Positions 1 through 6,424 of a stretch of 12,643 bases of DNA are shown here, piece by piece. Origin of the DNA: Coriobacteriales bacterium. Its GTDB lineage: Bacteria; Actinomycetota; Coriobacteriia; Coriobacteriales; QAMH01. The notes under the pieces were generated by a model. That model was not told the origin of the DNA and ran no database searches. It saw only the letters and a program-made list of their open reading frames with translations. How positions within the stretch are numbered: the first letter of the stretch is position 1; each line of letters begins with the position of its first letter. The stretch lies in assembly GCA_024408695.1 (NCBI GenBank), contig JAKSUU010000011.1, positions 1-12,643 of the forward strand. Reading direction: 5' to 3'. The position numbers were made by a program, and so were the translations under genes.

Positions 1-1
1 T

Positions 2-67
2 GATAACGAAACACTTATGCAAGGTAACGATGCAATTATTGCATATCTCAAAGATACATACTTATAA
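2..67 (+). CDS. C-terminal tail of an upstream gene (partial)
   Basis: Reading frame 2 is open from the left edge to a TAA at 65-67 and gives 21 residues ending in AYLKDTYL. The other two forward frames contain early stops. The spacing of about 20 bases to the next gene fits the end of a coding sequence in the same direction. The fragment is too short to assign a family or function, and it could be chance. Confidence 0.35.
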   Translation, partial: DNETLMQGNDAIIAYLKDTYL

Positions 68-68
68 T
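39..68 (+). promoter_or_regulatory. Possible sigma-70 promoter before pdxY
   Basis: A perfect TATAAT lies at 63-68 and a weak -35-like TTGCAT at 39-44, with an 18-base spacer. Transcription would begin near 75, leaving a leader of only about 14 bases that still includes the AAGGGG ribosome binding site at 75-80. The -35 box matches at three of six positions and the DNA is AT-rich, so a chance match is possible. The -10 box overlaps the stop codon of the putative upstream gene. Confidence 0.35.
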
Positions 69-88
69 ATTTTCAAGGGGCAATTTTT

Positions 89-923
89 ATGAAAAGGCTA
101 GTCACAATTCAAGATATATCTTGCTTGGGAAAATGCTCTCTTACTGTTGCTCTTCCTATAATTTCGGCTTTTCAACTTGAATGTTGCGTTATTCCAACAG
201 CGGTTCTTTCAAATCATACGGCATTTGATGAGTTTACATTTTGCGATTTAACCGATGAAATTGCAAAAATTGATGCTAGCTGGCAGCGCCAAAATTTTGA
301 ATTCGATGCAATTTATACTGGATATTTAGGTAGCGTAAAGCAGCTTGATCTTGTCAGCAATTTTTTCGATGATTTTAAAACAAATAACAATTTTATATTT
401 GTAGACCCCGCAATGGCTGATTTTGGAAAAATGTATGCAGGATTTGATGAAAATTTCGCGAAGCTCATGGGGCAAAAAGTTTGTGCGAAAGCAGATATAA
501 TTGTTCCTAACCTAACAGAGGCTGCTTTTATGCTCGGTAAAGATTTTATTGCCAATGATTATCCACAAAATTATATTGAAGATATTCTAAAAGGTTTATG
601 CGAACTTGGCGCTAAAACTGCTGTTGTTACCGGTCTTCGTCCAAACGCAAAAGAATGGGTATATGGGTTATGACAGTAAAAATAATCGATACTTTTCATA
701 CTATAAGCCCTATGTTGATGCACAATTTCATGGTACTGGTGATGTTTTTGCAAGTGTTTGTGTTGGTGCATATATGAGATGTGAGAACTTGCAAGATTCA
801 CTAAAAATTGCTGCAGATTATAATGTGGAGGCGATCGAAAAGACAATGAATAATCCTAATCATAATTGGTATGGAATCGACTTTGAATTGTGCCTGCCCT
901 CAATAATTAAAAAATTTGCTTAA
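89..923 (+). pseudogene. pdxY: Pyridoxal/pyridoxamine kinase, broken by a +1 frameshift
   Basis: The family phosphorylates pyridoxal or pyridoxamine with ATP in the vitamin B6 salvage pathway (ribokinase-like fold, cytoplasmic). The first frame opens with the family-typical stretch IQDISCLGKCSLTVALPI, then PTAVLSNHT, and later VPNLTEA and TAVVTGLRPN. It runs to a TGA at 671-673 (194 residues). The missing C-terminal part continues in the next frame from about 651 to the TAA at 921-923 and includes GYMGYDSKNN and the essential HGTGDVFAS motif (729 onward). Removing one base in 647-660, for example one A of the run 649-652, restores about 277 residues, which is normal family length. The start ATG at 89 has AAGGGG at 75-80. 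The 194-residue product alone lacks the GTGD catalytic/anion-hole motif and should be inactive. Because both halves are well preserved, the break is either very recent or a sequencing error. Confidence 0.85.
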
Positions 924-937
924 TAACTAAAGAAATT

Positions 938-1471
938 TTGACTTGCCCTTACATAAACATAGTTGGATGGTCTGGAAGTGGCAAAACCACACTTCTTACT
1001 AAAATTACGCAGCTTTTAACACAGAATGGCCTGCGTGTGGGCGTTATAAAACATCACGGTCATGAAAGTGGCATGGTGGATACCCCTGGCAAAGACACTT
1101 ACGAATACGCAAAAAATGGAGCTCAAAATGTAATCCTTTCATCTAGTGTTCAATATGCGATTTTCAAAGCTTTTCCAAATAATGAGCCTACACAAGACCA
1201 GCTCATAGACGAAATTGCAGATGATTGCGACTTAATAATTATTGAAGGATTTTCTTCCGAATCACCTCGTCCTATAGTTGAAGTTAATCGCGCAGCAAAT
1301 AATTCTAAGCCAAAAGTTCCCTTGGAGAAACTTGATATGCTTATTTCAGATAATTTAGATTACATCAATAATGCAAAACTAAAAAATATTCCCACCTTTT
1401 CACTTGACGATACCACTGGTATTGCAAATCATTTTTGTTTTTTGTGTAATATCAAAAAAGTTATACAATAA
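938..1471 (+). CDS. mobB: Molybdopterin-guanine dinucleotide biosynthesis GTPase MobB
   Basis: The 177-residue protein belongs to the MobB family of P-loop GTPases that assist MobA in attaching GMP to molybdopterin. Visible features are the Walker A motif GWSGSGKTT at residues 10-18, VGVIKHHGHE at 34-43, the family-typical DTPGKDTYEYAKNGA at 48-62, and the Walker B-like DLIIIEGF at 98-105, followed by RPIVEVNR. The length is normal for a stand-alone MobB. I place the start at TTG 938 because there is no ATG in frame upstream and the P-loop begins nine residues later. The upstream AAAGAA at 929-934 is a weak ribosome binding site. It follows the broken pdxY by 14 bases and is probably cotranscribed with it. 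No other molybdenum-cofactor gene is in the window, so the molybdoenzyme it serves cannot be inferred. Confidence 0.88.
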   Translation: MTCPYINIVGWSGSGKTTLLTKITQLLTQNGLRVGVIKHHGHESGMVDTPGKDTYEYAKNGAQNVILSSSVQYAIFKAFPNNEPTQDQLIDEIADDCDLIIIEGFSSESPRPIVEVNRAANNSKPKVPLEKLDMLISDNLDYINNAKLKNIPTFSLDDTTGIANHFCFLCNIKKVIQ

Positions 1472-1517
1472 ATAGATAAATTAAAGAGCACACTCTTTGC
1501 CGTGCCTTAATTTTAAT

Positions 1518-1594
1518 GCGCCCATAGCTCAGTTGGATAGAGCATTGGACTTCTAATCCGGGGGCCGCGGGTTCGAATCCTGCTGGGCGCGCCA
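1518..1594 (+). tRNA. tRNA-Arg (anticodon UCU)
   Basis: The cloverleaf folds completely. The acceptor stem is GCGCCCA (1518-1524) with TGGGCGC (1584-1590). The D arm is GCTC/GAGC (1527-1530, 1540-1543). The anticodon stem is TTGGA/TCCGG (1545-1549, 1557-1561), with two T-G pairs, around a seven-base loop holding TCT at 1552-1554. The variable loop has five bases. The T arm has stems at 1567-1571 and 1579-1583 with the loop TTCGAAT. The discriminator is G1591 and CCA is encoded at 1592-1594. It decodes AGA, with AGG possible by wobble. It lies 46 bases after mobB and 25 bases before sstT. Confidence 0.97.
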
Positions 1595-1619
1595 TTATTG
1601 GTTTTTACGAAGGATAGTT

Positions 1620-3155
1620 ATGAACGCATTTCAAAAATTTATGTCGCTAAACATTGTTGCACGTATTGCAATTGGTTTGGCAGTTGGTATTGTTTTGGCT
1701 TTGATTTTTTATAATTTTACGCCTCAAGATCCAACTCTAGCAGAAGGCTTTGGAGCCCAATTTGTCCTTTTCATTAATGCATTTTTTGGTCTTTTGGGTA
1801 AGCTTTTTGTATCTGCTTTAAAGGGCATTGCTCCAATTCTTGTTTTTTTCTTAGTCTCTAATGCACTTTGCAATATGAAAACAGGTCACAAAAGTCCAAT
1901 TAAAGTAATTATTGTCTTTTATTTGGTCGGCACTTTTGCAGCAGCTCTGTTAGCTTCCATTATGACAAGTTTCATTCCTGTTAACATGGTATTTTCGTCC
2001 GATGTTGATTTATCAGAATTTACCCCTCCTTCAGGAATCGGTGAAGTTTTAACAACTCTTCTATTAAACATTGTTGCTAATCCAATTGATGCACTTGCAA
2101 ATGCAAACTTCTTAGGCATTTTATTTGCTGCTGTTTTATTTGGTTTAGCACTTCGTTATTTTGCAACCGAAGGTTTACGTGATGCTTTGCAAGGCATTAG
2201 CGATGCAATTTCTATTTGTGTAAAATGGATTATTAACTGTGCACCTATTGGTGTTATGGGTCTTGTTTACAGCGCAATCATCGACAATGGCTTATCCGTT
2301 TTTATCGATTATGGTTTGCTAATTGTTGTTCTTGTTGTTTCAATGCTAATCATGTTCTTAGTTGTAAACCCTTTAATTGTATTTATTGCAATTCGCGAAA
2401 ATCCATATCCAATCGTTCTAAAATGTATTGCACGTAGTGCAATTACTGCTTTCTTTACTCGTTCATCTGCGGCAAACATTCCTGTTAATATGGAACTTTG
2501 CAAAGATCTTAAACTTAATAAAGACACATATTCAATTACTATTCCTCTTGGTGCAACAATCAATATGGAAGGCGCCGCAATTACTATTTCCGTTTTAACT
2601 CTTGCTGCATGCCACACTCTTGGTATTCAAGTCGACTTTATTTCTGCACTTGTCCTTTCTTTCTTAGCCGCACTTGGTGCTTGTGGTGCATCTGGTGTTG
2701 CAGGTGGATCACTTCTTCTTATTCCTATGGCTGCATCTCTTTTCGGCATTAGCCCAGATATTGCTGCTACAGTTATTGGTGTTGGCTTTATTATTGGCGT
2801 TATTCAAGATTCCCTCGAAACTGCTCTTAATTCTTCAACAGATGCCCTCTTTACAACTGTTGGTGAAATTTGGCTTAATAAAAAGAGTAAAAAAGCTGCA
2901 GAATCAGACTCAAGTGTTGAAGTTCCAAAAGGTCCCTGCTCTATATCTGAAGCAATTGCAAATGTTACTGCTGCCGAAAAAGCTGCTGCAAATTCATCCT
3001 TAAAAGATGATGCTAAAAATGTTGCACGCAGTTTTAAAGCGGTTGGCACAAACGATGAAGCTAAATCTTCTGAAACCAATGCAGATACTCAAAAAACTGA
3101 AGGATACATGGCTGCTGGCACTGCTCAATCAAACAACGACGAAGACAATAAATAG
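1620..3155 (+). CDS. sstT: Sodium:serine/threonine symporter SstT with extended C-terminal tail
   Basis: This inner-membrane protein of the dicarboxylate/amino acid:cation symporter family would import serine and threonine with sodium. Residues 1 to about 415 carry the hydrophobic segments and signature blocks: ALKGIAPILVFFLVSNAL (66-83), the serine-rich hairpin FFTRSSAANIPVNM (278-291), IPLGATINMEGAAITISVLT (308-327), ACGASGVAGGSLLLIPMA (354-371) and VIQDSLETALNSSTD (394-408). These match SstT more closely than GltP/DctA-type members. Residues from about 420 to 511 form a hydrophilic, Ala/Lys/Glu/Ser-rich tail with no membrane segment; E. coli SstT ends near residue 414. GAAGGA at 1609-1614 supports the ATG at 1620. 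The gene ends at TAG and is followed by a strong terminator. It is probably transcribed together with the tRNA just upstream. Confidence 0.93.
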   Translation: MNAFQKFMSLNIVARIAIGLAVGIVLALIFYNFTPQDPTLAEGFGAQFVLFINAFFGLLGKLFVSALKGIAPILVFFLVSNALCNMKTGHKSPIKVIIVFYLVGTFAAALLASIMTSFIPVNMVFSSDVDLSEFTPPSGIGEVLTTLLLNIVANPIDALANANFLGILFAAVLFGLALRYFATEGLRDALQGISDAISICVKWIINCAPIGVMGLVYSAIIDNGLSVFIDYGLLIVVLVVSMLIMFLVVNPLIVFIAIRENPYPIVLKCIARSAITAFFTRSSAANIPVNMELCKDLKLNKDTYSITIPLGATINMEGAAITISVLTLAACHTLGIQVDFISALVLSFLAALGACGASGVAGGSLLLIPMAASLFGISPDIAATVIGVGFIIGVIQDSLETALNSSTDALFTTVGEIWLNKKSKKAAESDSSVEVPKGPCSISEAIANVTAAEKAAANSSLKDDAKNVARSFKAVGTNDEAKSSETNADTQKTEGYMAAGTAQSNNDEDNK

Positions 3156-3176
3156 CTATATATTTTAAAAGGTAAA

Positions 3177-3210
3177 GGCGGTTCATCATATAAGGTGAGC
3201 CGTCTTTTTT
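3177..3210 (+). terminator. Intrinsic terminator after sstT
   Basis: The arm GGCGGTTCATC (3177-3187) pairs over 11 positions, with a few G-T pairs, with GGTGAGCCGTC (3194-3204) across the six-base loop ATATAA. Six T residues follow at 3205-3210. It lies 22 bases after the sstT stop and ends the tRNA-sstT unit. Confidence 0.92.
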
Positions 3211-3242
3211 ATGTAATACGCTGTCTCATTTAAGGATACAAT

Positions 3243-4271
3243 ATGGCAAAACCAATTATCACCTATGCAATTCCTTGTTATAACTCACAAGATTATATGG
3301 CTAATTGCATAAAATCTATTCTTGCGTGCAAAAAGAAAAACATCGAAATTATTATTATTGATGACGGGTCGACCGATTCAACTCTTGCAATTGCCCACAG
3401 TTTTCAACAAAAATATCCCAAAATTATCAGGGCAATTAGGCAAAAAAATGCTGGCCACGGTGGCGCAGTTATGACTGGCCTTAGAAATGCAAAGGGCAAG
3501 TATTTTAAGGTTGTAGATAGCGATGACTGGCTCGACAATAAATCAAATATCTCCCTTGTAAATACTTTAGAGATGCTTAACAAACAAAAAAAAGATGTGG
3601 ATTTAGTTTTATGCAATTATGTTTATGAAAATGAAAAAGATAAGACATCAAAGGCTATGAGACTCGACAAGACTCTTCCACAAAACAAGATATTTTCATG
3701 GGAGGATGCTAAAAAGTTTGGTGTTACAGAATACATTTTAATGCACAGTGTAATTTACCGCACTAAAATTCTTAGAAAAAGTCGTGTAAAGCTTCCAAAA
3801 CATACATTTTATGTTGATAATATTTTTGTTTATGTTCCTTTGCCATATTGCAAGAAACTTTATTATTTGAATAAGGATTTATACCGTTATTATATTGGTC
3901 GCGAAGATCAAAGCGTTAATCAGGATGTTATGATTTCTCGAGTGGATCAACAACTTAAAATTACAAAAATAATGATTGACTCTTTTGTTCTAAACAAGTA
4001 CGTTGATAGTGTAAAATTGCGCAATTATATGCGCAATTATCTTGCTTTAATGACAACTATTTCAAGCGTTTTTTTACTTTTAGGCAATAAACCCAATAAA
4101 GTAGAGTTAAAAGATGATATTTGGAACTATTTAAAAACTAAAGATTACGAATCATATAAAGCTATTAAGAAAACCATTTTTGGTCTTGGTTGTAATGTTC
4201 CGGGTAAAATTGGTGATGAATTCTTAATTAAAGCCTATAAAATTTTTCAAAAAATATTCCACTTTAATTAA
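3243..4271 (+). CDS. Glycosyltransferase family 2 protein (copy A)
   Basis: The 342-residue protein has an N-terminal GT-A domain of family 2. It opens with ITYAIPCYNSQDYM, then the nucleotide-sugar binding motif IIIDDGSTDST (DDGS at 40-43), NAGHGGAVMTGL (69-80) and the metal-binding DSDDWLD (92-98). Family members move a sugar from a nucleotide donor to a lipid, glycan or protein acceptor on the cytoplasmic side. Donor and acceptor cannot be read from the sequence. The C-terminal half (HTFYVDN at 187-193, CKKLYYL at 203-209, DLYRYYIGRE at 212-221) is shared almost word for word with the copy at 5388-6410. Residues about 263-281 are hydrophobic, but there is no convincing set of membrane helices. 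AAGGA at 3232-3236 supports the ATG. It is the first gene after the sstT terminator and is followed by pta after 17 bases. Confidence 0.88.
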   Translation: MAKPIITYAIPCYNSQDYMANCIKSILACKKKNIEIIIIDDGSTDSTLAIAHSFQQKYPKIIRAIRQKNAGHGGAVMTGLRNAKGKYFKVVDSDDWLDNKSNISLVNTLEMLNKQKKDVDLVLCNYVYENEKDKTSKAMRLDKTLPQNKIFSWEDAKKFGVTEYILMHSVIYRTKILRKSRVKLPKHTFYVDNIFVYVPLPYCKKLYYLNKDLYRYYIGREDQSVNQDVMISRVDQQLKITKIMIDSFVLNKYVDSVKLRNYMRNYLALMTTISSVFLLLGNKPNKVELKDDIWNYLKTKDYESYKAIKKTIFGLGCNVPGKIGDEFLIKAYKIFQKIFHFN

Positions 4272-4288
4272 TATACGAAAGGCAGCAT

Positions 4289-5290
4289 ATGGGAAATTTT
4301 TTAAATCAAATAAAAAAGCGAGCTCAAGCAGACTTGCAAACAATTGTTCTACCAGAAGGCAATGATATTCGTACAATTGAGGCTGCACGTTGCATTGCCG
4401 ATGAAGGTATTGCAAACTGTGTGATTTTAGGTAATATTGATAAAATTCGCGGCTTTGGTATCAATACAGACGGTCTAAACATTGTCGATCATCTTAAAAG
4501 TGACAAGTTAGAAAAATATGCTAACTTATTTTACGAATTGCGAAAACACAAAGGTATAAGTTTAGAAGATGCCAAAGAACAGGTCAAAGATGAATCGTAC
4601 TTTGGAACTTTAATGGTTAAAGCTGGCGATGCCGATGGTCTGGTTAGCGGTGCTGTTCATTCAACACCCGATACCTTGCGCCCTGCATTACAAATTTTAA
4701 AAACGGCGCCGGGCGTATCTATCGTTAGTGCCATTTTTGTTATTGATGTTCCAAATTGTGAATATGGCAATAATGGCCTTTTTGTTTTTGGCGACAGTGG
4801 TTTGAATAAGTATCCTAACTCAGAAGAGCTTGCACAAATTGGTATTTCATCTGCTCATACTTATAAAGATTTAATTGAGGATGAGCCAAAAGTTGCTTTT
4901 CTTTCTTTTTCAACTTATGGCTCTGCCAAAGGCAGTGAGGTTGATTTGGTGAGAGAGGCTGTTAAGCTTGCCCAAAGTCAAGCTCCAGAATTTATGATGG
5001 ATGGTGAGCTTCAGCTAGACGCAGCAATTGTAGAAACTGTAGGCAAAAGCAAGGCACCAAATAGCCCAGTTGCAGGTAAAGCAAATGTTTTGATTTTCCC
5101 CAATTTGGATGCGGGTAATATTGGCTACAAACTTGCACAACGCTTAGGCAAGGCCGAAGCTTACGGTCCAATTTGCCAAGGCATTGCAATGCCAGTAAAC
5201 GATTTATCCCGTGGTTGTAGTGCACAAGACATTGTAGGTGTTGTTGCAATTACTGCAGTTCAATCTCAAATTCGGAAAGCTAATCTTTAG
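4289..5290 (+). CDS. pta: Phosphate acetyltransferase
   Basis: This cytoplasmic enzyme converts acetyl-CoA and phosphate to acetyl-phosphate and CoA, the first step of the Pta-AckA route of fermentative ATP formation. The 333-residue length fits the short single-domain class with no N-terminal regulatory extension. Family blocks in order are TIVLPEGNDIRTIEAA (18-33), ADGLVSGAVHSTPDTLRPAL (115-134), LKTAPGVSIVSAIF (137-150), FLSFSTYGSAKG (204-215), DGELQLDAAIV (238-248), SPVAGKANVLIFPNLDAGNI (259-278) and ICQGIAMPVNDLSRGCSAQD (295-314). The last block is diagnostic of Pta rather than phosphate butyryltransferase. GAAAGG at 4277-4282 precedes the ATG. No acetate kinase gene lies next to it; its neighbours on both sides are glycosyltransferases, an unexpected setting. 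Confidence 0.95.
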   Translation: MGNFLNQIKKRAQADLQTIVLPEGNDIRTIEAARCIADEGIANCVILGNIDKIRGFGINTDGLNIVDHLKSDKLEKYANLFYELRKHKGISLEDAKEQVKDESYFGTLMVKAGDADGLVSGAVHSTPDTLRPALQILKTAPGVSIVSAIFVIDVPNCEYGNNGLFVFGDSGLNKYPNSEELAQIGISSAHTYKDLIEDEPKVAFLSFSTYGSAKGSEVDLVREAVKLAQSQAPEFMMDGELQLDAAIVETVGKSKAPNSPVAGKANVLIFPNLDAGNIGYKLAQRLGKAEAYGPICQGIAMPVNDLSRGCSAQDIVGVVAITAVQSQIRKANL

Positions 5291-5299
5291 GAGGATGCC

Positions 5300-5376
5300 A
5301 AAGGGTGTAATTTTGCTTTAAATTATGCAAAAATTGCCGTAACTAAAAGTGCGTTGTTTAAAGTAAAGACCCTTTT
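5300..5376 (+). promoter_or_regulatory. Nested inverted repeats in the leader of the second glycosyltransferase
   Basis: AAAGGGT at 5300-5306 is complementary to ACCCTTT at 5369-5375. Inside it, TTTTGC at 5311-5316 is complementary to GCAAAA at 5327-5332 across a ten-base AT-rich loop. A T-rich stretch follows the outer arm. The block fills most of the 97-base gap between pta and the next gene. It could be a weak terminator or attenuator, a protein binding site, or chance in AT-rich DNA. Confidence 0.3.
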
Positions 5377-5387
5377 GTTTAGATATT

Positions 5388-6410
5388 ATGGAAAATAAAA
5401 AAATCATCACATATTGTATTCCTGCATATAATTCAGCAGACTATCTTGATAAAAGCATACAAAATCTCATTGAATGTAATGCACTTGATGCAGAAATTTT
5501 GGTTGTAAACGATGGATCTTATGACAACACCGCTCAGATTGCCCAAGCTTGGGTAGATCAATATCCAGATAGGGTTCATCTAATTAACAAAGAAAATGGC
5601 GGACATGGTGAAGCTGTTATGACTGGTCTTGCGGCTGCTCAAGGCGACTTTTTCTTTGTTATCGATGGCGATGATTGGCTCGACATTGGGGCCAATGTTC
5701 GTTTATTACATTTACTACGAACACAAGGCTCTGAAATTGATCTAGTTCTAACAAATTACGTATATGAGCACGTTGAAAAGCAAAAATCCAAGCCCATGCG
5801 CTATGAGAATGTTTTCCCACAGAAGCGTATTTTTGGATGGGAGGAAGTTGGCAAATTTTCAATTTCGCAATATATTATTATGCACACGACTGTTTTTAAG
5901 ACGCAAATTTTAAGAGATAGCCATATTAATTTGCCATCGCATACCTTTTATGTTGATAACTTGTATGTTTATTCTACATTACCAAATTGCAAGAAACTTT
6001 ACTATTTAGATATTGATTTGTATCGTTATTATATTGGACGTGAAGGTCAAAGCGTAAATGTTGATGTTATGGTGTCGCGTATAGATCAGCAACTATTGGT
6101 AACTCGTCTTATGATTAAACGTTATAAATTGTTTGATGACATTACATGTGGCAATCTGCGAACCTGCCTTTTTAACAATTTAAATATTATGATGGCAGCA
6201 TCTACAATTACGTGCCTGTTAAGCAAACGTGTAGACGCAAAAAAACTTCGTAAAGAAATTTGGGATTTTTTGAAGGATTCAGATCCTAAAACTTATGCAG
6301 AAATTCGAAAAACTTTAATGTCTAAGTGTGTAAATGTTAAAGGTCCTATTTTAAATAAAATGCTTGGTATTGGCTATCAGGTTGTTCGTAAAGTTTATCA
6401 ATTTAATTAG
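5388..6410 (+). CDS. Glycosyltransferase family 2 protein (copy B)
   Basis: The 340-residue GT-A enzyme is a paralogue of the protein at 3243-4271. It begins IITYCIPAYNSADYL and has the donor-binding NDGS (41-44), GGHGEAVMTGL (71-81) and the metal-binding DGDDWLD (93-99). Shared blocks continue to the C terminus: HTFYVDN (185-191), CKKLYYL (201-207), DLYRYYIGREGQSVN (210-224), and both proteins end in Phe-Asn. Conservation across the C-terminal half implies a common acceptor type, while differences at NDGS versus DDGS and DGDD versus DSDD leave room for different donors. The ATG at 5388 matches the start of copy A, yet 5374-5387 shows no good ribosome binding site. The leader has nested inverted repeats. 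prfA follows after 14 bases. Confidence 0.88.
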   Translation: MENKKIITYCIPAYNSADYLDKSIQNLIECNALDAEILVVNDGSYDNTAQIAQAWVDQYPDRVHLINKENGGHGEAVMTGLAAAQGDFFFVIDGDDWLDIGANVRLLHLLRTQGSEIDLVLTNYVYEHVEKQKSKPMRYENVFPQKRIFGWEEVGKFSISQYIIMHTTVFKTQILRDSHINLPSHTFYVDNLYVYSTLPNCKKLYYLDIDLYRYYIGREGQSVNVDVMVSRIDQQLLVTRLMIKRYKLFDDITCGNLRTCLFNNLNIMMAASTITCLLSKRVDAKKLRKEIWDFLKDSDPKTYAEIRKTLMSKCVNVKGPILNKMLGIGYQVVRKVYQFN

Positions 6411-6424
6411 TTTTTGGAGAAAAT

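Noticed and set aside
641..674. Programmed +1 ribosomal frameshift in pdxY
   Set aside because: There is no recognisable slippery site with a stop codon at the shift point; the TGA lies about 15 to 20 bases downstream of the likely shift, and the family is not known to use frameshifting. A simple one-base insertion explains it better.
1483..1498. Hairpin AAAGAG-caca-CTCTTT between mobB and the tRNA as a terminator
   Set aside because: The stem is six pairs and is followed by GCCGTGCC, not a T tract, so it does not look like a working intrinsic terminator.
1567..1620. tRNA 3' end as an integration attachment site
   Set aside because: I see no second copy of the tRNA 3' end in the window and no integrase next to it. 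The tyrosine recombinase at 8394 looks like chromosomal XerD.
2674..3003. Leucine-rich 109-codon frame inside sstT
   Set aside because: It lies in an alternate frame fully inside a strongly conserved transporter gene, with no ribosome binding site and repetitive composition caused by codon bias.
5334..5362. Promoter TTGCCG-17-TTTAAA before copy B of the glycosyltransferase
   Set aside because: Both boxes match consensus at only four of six positions in AT-rich DNA, which is expected by chance.
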